The notes under the pieces are model-generated. The model did no database searches and was not told the origin of the DNA. It worked only from the letters and a program-made list of their open reading frames with translations. Of a stretch of 64,000 nucleotides of DNA, positions 57,657 through 64,000 are shown piece by piece. The stretch lies in NCBI GenBank assembly GCA_037903355.1, contig JBAJFE010000005.1:1674001-1738000 (forward strand), written 5' to 3'. Source of the DNA: Trichuris trichiura (lineage: Eukaryota; Nematoda; Enoplea; Trichinellida; Trichuridae). The translations under genes and the position numbers were made by a program. Numbering within the stretch: position 1 is the first letter of the stretch; each line of letters opens with the position of its first letter.

Positions 57657-60600
57657 CTATCCGTTTTGGTAGAGCTTGTACCAGCCCTCAACGGATTTGG
57701 ATAGGTCCAAATGTCCCAATTTGATCATGGCAACTCCGATTAGCGACTTTCTTTCCATTCGACCGTAGTCGCCAACAACTGTCACCTGAAAAAGTAGAAT
57801 TTCGCATCCATTTTGAAAGCGACGTGGCTACTGCATACTTGAAGTAAACGGTTCTGGTACGGCTCTGTGAATATGAGCAACTGATCAAAGCGTGGCTCCG
57901 GAGTTCTGGCTGCCAATCCAGTTTTCGCCTTGGCTACTACCGACTTCTCGTTGCATAAGTAGACTTTCACGTAAGGCGCTGTAAAGTTGAAGTCAAGCTG
58001 GTGTATCCGGAATCAATGGCTTACAAGGGTAGAATTTGGAACCTGTCCGCCTGGCCAAGTGCTTTGCGCGCACTACCTTAACTTCAAGATTTCCGTTCCT
58101 TTCGCTGATGGTTAGAAATATTTCGCCCAAACATGGGCTTGCTATAGCCTGGCGGCCAACCACTTGTCCAGGTCCAAGACCTTCGACGAATTCTCCAATG
58201 GACCCTTGTTCTTGCACTTTTGGTACAAGCCTTAACAAGCTGCGGTCATTGTGCTATATGAAGAAATTCATACGTCATTACGAGCTTTCGTTACTGTCAG
58301 TTGATTCGCGACTCGACTGTTTGGTAATATCAAAGCTTGTCTGCGGGCTCAAATTCGGTGGCACTCCCACCTCGTCCGATCTTCGGAAGCCGATTCGTTT
58401 TTGTTCTGCAGTAAAAGAATAAGGCCGGTTGGTCCAACGTAACAGCAAAGCACATGCCATTCATGGATTGCGACGCGTTTGAACGTCCTGGAATGAGCCG
58501 ATTCATTAGACTCTTTTTCCTCTTCTCCGCCGTCGTCATTGAGTCTACGCTGTTCGAAGGAGCGCTTTTATAGGCGCCTCCCTCCATTGAAGTTTCGAAG
58601 AAAGCCGCTTCGCTTCCTTCCGGCTGGTTGAATTGGTCGTCAGCTATGGACCTACTATGGGCCGAAATATTTTCTTGCGCATCAAGTTGAGCGGACAGAG
58701 CTTCTTCCTCCGGGCTTCCGTCTCTGCAAGATGGTACGTCGGTTAGTTCGGGAACAACAAAAGATTCCAAAGCGAACCCTTTCAAGCGGTCGTCTCGAAA
58801 TTTCTGACTTTGATCTGCCGGCTGTTCGCAGTGTGCACTGGGCAAGGAAGCGGATGTTTCCGACTCGTCGCTGAGGTAGTCGCCGCTGATAAAGTTTGCT
58901 CGACTTCTCAGTCGCCCTCTCTGTTCCGCGGCAGCCGTCTTTCCGCTCGTATATCTGTTCAACAACGATTGGTCAATGAAACGCCTTTGGGTTTTTTTTG
59001 GCAAAAAAAGCGAAAGGACAAGCACGTAGCAACTGGCACCGCCTAAAGTAGCTTACCTCAAATCCATGTCTCGGTTAAGCGGGCGAGATCGGTCGGTGTT
59101 CAAAGGTGGCATTTTTTCTGTCCGCTCCGTAATGGGTTTGGATGGTGGGCGCGGCAAATGTCGCAAATTTGGATGGGACGGTGAACTGGTTTCATTTCCG
59201 CTCTCTTCGGTTGGCGAACTTGGTCTTAGTTCCAAAGGAATCATAGCGCGCCGTTCCATTGTTTCACTTCCTTGCCATTGGCGCCATCCGGTACGTTGCT
59301 GCTGCTGCTGCTGCTGCTGACGTTGGTAAGCTTGGCTGGAACGTTGGTGTTCCCCATAATCGCTGTAATATCCGCTTAGACGATGTGCTTCTGGCTCGAA
59401 TCCACGCTCTTCCAATTCTTCGCTATCGTATCCGCGTGCTTGCTGCGGTTGTTCGTAGTATGGTCGTCCAGCGGCTGGTTGCATTGCCAAACCTGAATCG
59501 CTGCGGTAACCGGATCTAATGTGGTGCATTAATCTGCCTCCGTAGTTGGCTTCTACAAAACGTACTGCTAAATAATGCGAGCCCGACGAGAGAGTGCGAC
59601 TTTTTACGCAAAGTGGGCTGGGGTAGGATATGCGTAACCGAAAATGTTGGCAAAGTGGAATTTGAACAATTCTCCCAATGGCTGATTGGATAATTTTTTG
59701 GGTGAACGATTTTAAAGAAGCTCATTGAACTTTGTACAGCCACCCGAACGGGTAGCCAAGTGGCCACTTACCTTAGTACACAAGGCAGTTTGACACTATT
59801 TGGTCAAAGCAAAAGCGGCAACCGTACAAACATAACATCCGTCACGAAGGAAGTTGTCAAAGTCTTCAACCGACTACTCAGTCTCGTCTGATAATGGAGT
59901 ATCTTTGTTTCGCGCAAATCGATGGGTTCACGTAGGTGATAATCGATCGCATCGCCTATTAGCCTTTGTCCTCTTTCAAGAAACAAGATCGCCGCCCCGA
60001 GGCTTGCTTAAGCCTACATTGCTTTATTGTCTCCATCATCCCGAAGAGCATAGTGCAAAGGCAGTTGGAATTTTCCAAGCTGCAGTAGAACTTTTAAGTA
60101 CGAAAGGTGGAAGCGCACAAGGTGATTTCAAAAAAGAAAGCGTAATGCAAGCTGCAAAACAACGAACGTTCCATCTTCCTTGACGATTGTTAAAAACAGC
60201 GCCCCGTTAGCGTCCGTCTCTGCATTGACGCGCTGTCGGCGACCAATGAAAATGGTTTGATGACAGATATGTTGCTTACTTTCGCACGTATTTATCATTG
60301 CCGATAGGTGATTGGACCAAAGGTTTCTCTACGCGTTGTTGTTAAAAGTGGCACGAGCTCAAGAAGATGGTCAAGCAGCATTGTAGTCAAAGTTGGTTAA
60401 GCAAAAGTGAGTACTGGAAAACCGTTGTGGCACCAAAAATAGGCAAAACTGTTTGCTAAAGGAGCAGCATCCGGAATTGGCCCTAATAGTCAACTTAACA
60501 CAAGCCTACGAGTGATTCTGTATAGTTAGTGGCTTTGTCACTTTTTTTGACACTAATACGAAAAGCAGTGGCAATCAGTCTTCAGCGCGTAGCGTTGATA

Positions 60601-63600
60601 AGAGAAACAATGTCCTTTTTCCTATGTAGCAGAAGTGAGTTAAGCTAACGGTTGTAATAATCAGATTTGTCTACGTAGCTTTTTCGGCTGAACTTTTTCA
60701 TGACGTAGATGACAACTTGAGCGTACGAGAATAATGTTGATCTGGTTCCCATCGTCAAGTTAGTCCATGTCTACGGTATTATTCTTTTTGTGACTTGCTT
60801 ATTCTTATTTATTGGCGGTTTTGGCGAGCAAAATGCCTTAGACATTTCTAAACTCGACGCAAGCAATAGCCGAAATGCGATGCGCATGCGAGAGAGGAAC
60901 GTGTCAGCGTACGCACATTGTCCATTGTACAACCCTAAATGGGAAAATGGGATCTCGTTGAAGGCAACGCCGACAATGGTAATTTGTCTCTTCCGTTAAT
61001 TGTTACCCATCCCACAGTGATCCCACTTTTGAGTTGTTAGTTAGCCCGAGTAGATCGGAGTGCTTCAAGAGCGCAGGAAAGCTTGTCATGCCCCAGCGGA
61101 TGGCTCAGCGGCCTGGGCTTCCTTTTAAGGGATTTTTAGGCGTTATTTTCCCCCTAACACAGAGTAGTCAATTTTTCACCCCGAGTACCCTCAACAGTGT
61201 TGGAAAGCTAAAAGCAACCGCCTGTTGGAAATCTCCGGTTTTGTAAAAACGCCACACCCTCCAGCGGCGGTGTCATCGTTGCGTTGTTAGCTACTTATGG
61301 ACAGAGCCTACATTATATTATGAAAATGTATAAGATGCGAGCTGGCATCCACAAGTTGCCTTTGGCTGTATGGGAAGATAGCCAAAGCCAAACAGTTTTC
61401 ATGTCAACAAAGCGGCAGTGACGTATTGTTTCTATCAATTGCGTGGAAATGAACTCACCGTAACGTCTTCTTCGCGCTTGCGTTGCAAACATTGAAGGCT
61501 TCATGACTGGATGGGTTATATTTGATTCGGGACGAACGTCCTCCTGTGAACAGTAGGTTGTCAGCGATCCGGTGGTCGAGTAGGAAGAGGCGGCAAAGTG
61601 CGCTCGTGTCTGCCTCAGTTTCTGGCCAAATGGAAGAAAGTGCAAATGAATGGTGACACTTGGACCGAACTTACTTTTCGCAGCGCTGTTTCCTCGTCCA
61701 TATCGATCAGCGTGTACCAGGCGGTGGTGCCGTCCAATTCGACGTTGCTAAGATCGACGAGAACCTGCCGAGCAAAAACAATATTTGAATAGTAACTTTA
61801 ATGGAAGATTCAAATTCTTATCCGTCGTTGCGGAGCTCACTGAAAGGGATGATCAATGATGTTTTTTCCAAGCCAATTGTGTGACTTTCAACTTTTCTCA
61901 TGGGCAACGTTGATTAAATAATGTCGAAATTTATTAAGCGAATGGTTTTGTTCAAACGGAACGAACTAGCCTGCCAGCTCTGCCGTCCGCTTAGACAACG
62001 TTGCGCAGAATGATGGAGAACTTGCGTACAGATATTTCAAATAGAGGACAATTGGAATGGAAAAAATTATCCGCATTTTTTACCCCTATGCAAATGAGCA
62101 CTTGGCCTTTTACAACGAAGAAGTTTTGCCTTTGGAAGACTGCAATGGAGTGCAATTGCCGCTTCCAAAATGCTCATTGTAGGCGATGATGTTGATAAGA
62201 AGAGGCACGCTCATTTTCGTTCAATTACTGACGACGAACGCGGCATCGACTTTGCTTGGCTTGTTTTTTTGGTAGAAAAAATTGTTATTTAGAGACCACT
62301 GACGAAAACGCATTAAGGACTCTTTTTACACGCGCTTGTGTGAGAATAATGGACACAAACAAGGACGAAGGCGCGGAAAGAGAAAGGAAATAACCAAAAT
62401 CGTTGGTCAGCCATTGTAATCACTTTAGTTGAATGTCATTTTACGTGAAGATGCGCTGATTGAAAGTATTTCTTGCACAAACTACTGTATGACCGGAAAT
62501 GGCTTACCTCGCCTAGAAAGTCGTTCGACGAATACTGGTCGTAATCCCATACGGTTATTTCGATTATTTTTTGCTCAATATCCATCTCTGACACATCTCT
62601 GTATAGCATTGTTTGGTGCCACACGGGATGGCATGTTTCGGCCATTGTTTTGCTTTGGCGTCTGCTCTTTTCGCTGCGAAATGTAACGAAGAATGAGAAC
62701 GGAAGATCATAATTTTTGTTTGTCGGCTCCTTTTACCTCCTATCCGGGAGAAGAAACATTTTAACGTATGGATTGCGCGCTGTACCGTCGGCTCGTGGAG
62801 GCAGATCAACTGCTTCAAGCAGGTTGACCATAAGTTGACGCGCTTCTGGTATATACAGTATAGATATGCTAATCTGACCAAAAATTTGTCCTTTTGATCG
62901 ACTTGCGCCGACTGACGGAATCGAGAGTTGTTGTTGCTGCTGCTTCAGTTGAAGCACTTCGGATAGCGGGGCGGTTATCATGACAATAGGCGTTTGGCCA
63001 CCAATGGTGCCACCGGCGATGGTCGACGCTATGGTCGGTAAACTGATGGACGAACCCGCCATGACGGCTGTTTGCAATTCCGGAGCAAAGCCTTAAAGCA
63101 CAGTTGAATCGGAGGCTGATGCGCTTGTGCGGCTGGTTTCGATATTACCTGGCAAGGAGAAGGGATACTCGTTTTGAGCGAGACTTGGCTGTGCAACGCT
63201 TCTGAAAAAATAAATATGCATACATAATGAGCTGATATGATTTGGCTATCCGAAGCTGCAATGAACGAACCTGGCGACTACAAGATCTATACGATTGCTG
63301 AATTTCGATTGGTTGATTGCATTGCACACTTCGTCGAACGAAGCGTTCTGCAAAGATTGACCATTCCACTCGAGCACTTCATCTCCTTCACGAGAAGAAA
63401 GGAAACAGACTATTCAAACGTGTGTAAGGCTAATTATATCCTACCGGGTACTAGCCGACCGGTTATGTCAGCCACGCTGCCGCGTTTAACTTTGGTTATG
63501 AATGCTCCGAGTCGACCGGTTGGCGTACTCCTTCCGCCGACAACCTTCAGACCCAGCGAGGTGCCAGCATGACGATGCAGTACGACCCTTCGATATATGT

Positions 63601-63757
63601 ACGTTCCGTCCGGACTTGACTGCCACTGCAGAGGTAGCTGAAATAACAGTGTTGTGCCGATGGGATATTACTTGTTGTTAGCCAATGCCAACCTGTCTGC
63701 CGCTGGTGATATGAGCGTTAGGTTCCACGGCCGAATGTAGCGACCTTCCCAGTTCTC
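57657..63757 (-). CDS. RIM (UNC-10-like) active-zone scaffold, 3' part
   Basis: RIM docks and primes synaptic vesicles and tethers calcium channels at the presynaptic active zone. Fourteen exons, in order: 63693-63757, 63445-63637, 63271-63385, 63149-63201, 62737-63091, 62508-62673, 61675-61764, 61459-61621, 59057-59537, 58458-58954, 58282-58405, 58025-58239, 57839-57978, 57657-57785. That gives 927 residues in frame; the N-terminal Rab3-binding part lies beyond the window. PDZ at about residues 35-120 (GLKVVGGRSTPTGRLGAFITKVKRGS); C2A about 210-340 (FGQISISILY...WDYDQYSSNDFLGE); a serine-rich linker with a run of eight Gln; C2B about 803-915 (APYVKV-like PYVKVYLC, VVGDYGRMERKSLIG), then a short tail. 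The intron after MN (58406-58457) appears to begin with GC. Exon 63693-63757 is the least certain. Confidence 0.93.
58406..58457 (-). other. Probable GC-AG intron of RIM
   Basis: Donor AATG|GCATGT, acceptor TACTGCAG, 52 nt, phase 1. It joins QSMN to EQKRIGFRRSDEVG. A GT donor in the same phase exists 27 nt upstream (GGAC|GTTCAA), so this case is less secure than the other three. Confidence 0.55.
59296..59319. repeat. (CTG)n trinucleotide run, poly-Gln in RIM
   Basis: About eight CTG units, read on the minus strand as CAG and coding for Gln within the RIM linker. Confidence 0.95.
59538..61458 (-). other. 1.9-kb RIM intron
   Basis: A large intron in the linker region. It contains a plus-strand 109-codon frame at 59854-60183 that I cannot assign, and could also contain alternative linker exons, which are common in RIM genes. 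Confidence 0.5.
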
Positions 63758-64000
63758 CTATGTTAAAAGAAGCGATCAGAATGGAAATTGGCGCGTCTAT
63801 TGGCGCACGACTTGAACGCGCGTTTTAACGTTGCGCAAAGAGGAAGAGTTGTCAGTGCGATGCACGAGAGTACTCGGCGGTTTGAAATTGTGCGCCACCG
63901 AATTGAAGAGTCATAATGGGTTGATCTTGCGTGCATTGATTGTTCGCCAATGCATTTATCGACTCTTTGGAAAGGAAAAGGCTGATTTATCGATTGAAGT
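63758..64000 (-). other. Upstream RIM sequence, exon not resolved
   Basis: All three minus-strand frames have open stretches (one reads PIMTLQFGGAQFQTAEYSRA, another HRTDNSSSLRNVKTRVQVV), but none ends in a donor with the phase required by the exon at 63757. More coding sequence must lie here or to the right of the window. Confidence 0.4.

Noticed and set aside
61084..61150. tRNA-like A box (GGATGGCTCAGCGGCCTGGG)
   Set aside because: No B box or cloverleaf can be drawn downstream.

Overview
The window reads as nuclear DNA of a small bilaterian animal with a compact genome. Genes lie on both strands, are split by many introns of mostly 42-70 nt, and are metazoan in kind: a laminin gamma chain, a RIM active-zone scaffold, a STAC-type SH3 protein and an IFRD protein. 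Bacterial or organellar signals are absent. The short introns and the gene set would suit a nematode-like ecdysozoan, perhaps an enoplean (clade I) one, but that placement is inference and weak.

Layout. 1-8.8 kb: repeat-rich DNA with a perfect 33-bp hairpin, diverged tandem repeats and one possible decayed gene. 8.8-11.6 kb: a tight housekeeping cluster, mitochondrial ribosomal protein S12 (+) and cardiolipin synthase (+), with glucosamine-6-phosphate N-acetyltransferase (-) convergent on them. 16-30 kb: a long STAC-like gene (+) with two candidate alternative first exons. NOP10 and a tiny membrane protein lie 7 nt apart on the opposite strand inside one of its introns. 32.5-35.6 kb: a MACROD-type macrodomain hydrolase (+) and an IFRD1/2 homologue (-), convergent. 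41-42 kb: a two- or three-exon gene (-) of unknown family with a textbook BH3 motif. 46.6-55.4 kb: a complete 25-exon laminin gamma gene (-). 56.4-56.9 kb: archease (+), intronless. 57.7-64 kb: the 3' two thirds or so of a RIM/unc-10 gene (-), running off the right edge.

The genes do not form one pathway. Themes are mitochondria (S12, cardiolipin synthase), amino-sugar supply, RNA biogenesis (NOP10; archease as tRNA ligase cofactor), excitable cells (STAC, RIM) and basement membrane (laminin). All exon models were built by hand from splice signals, reading phase and remembered family sequence; every multi-exon model given as complete keeps frame end to end. Points of most interest are at least three GC-AG introns, the BH3-motif gene, the NOP10 dicistron nested in the STAC gene, and an apparent absence of the C1 domain from STAC.
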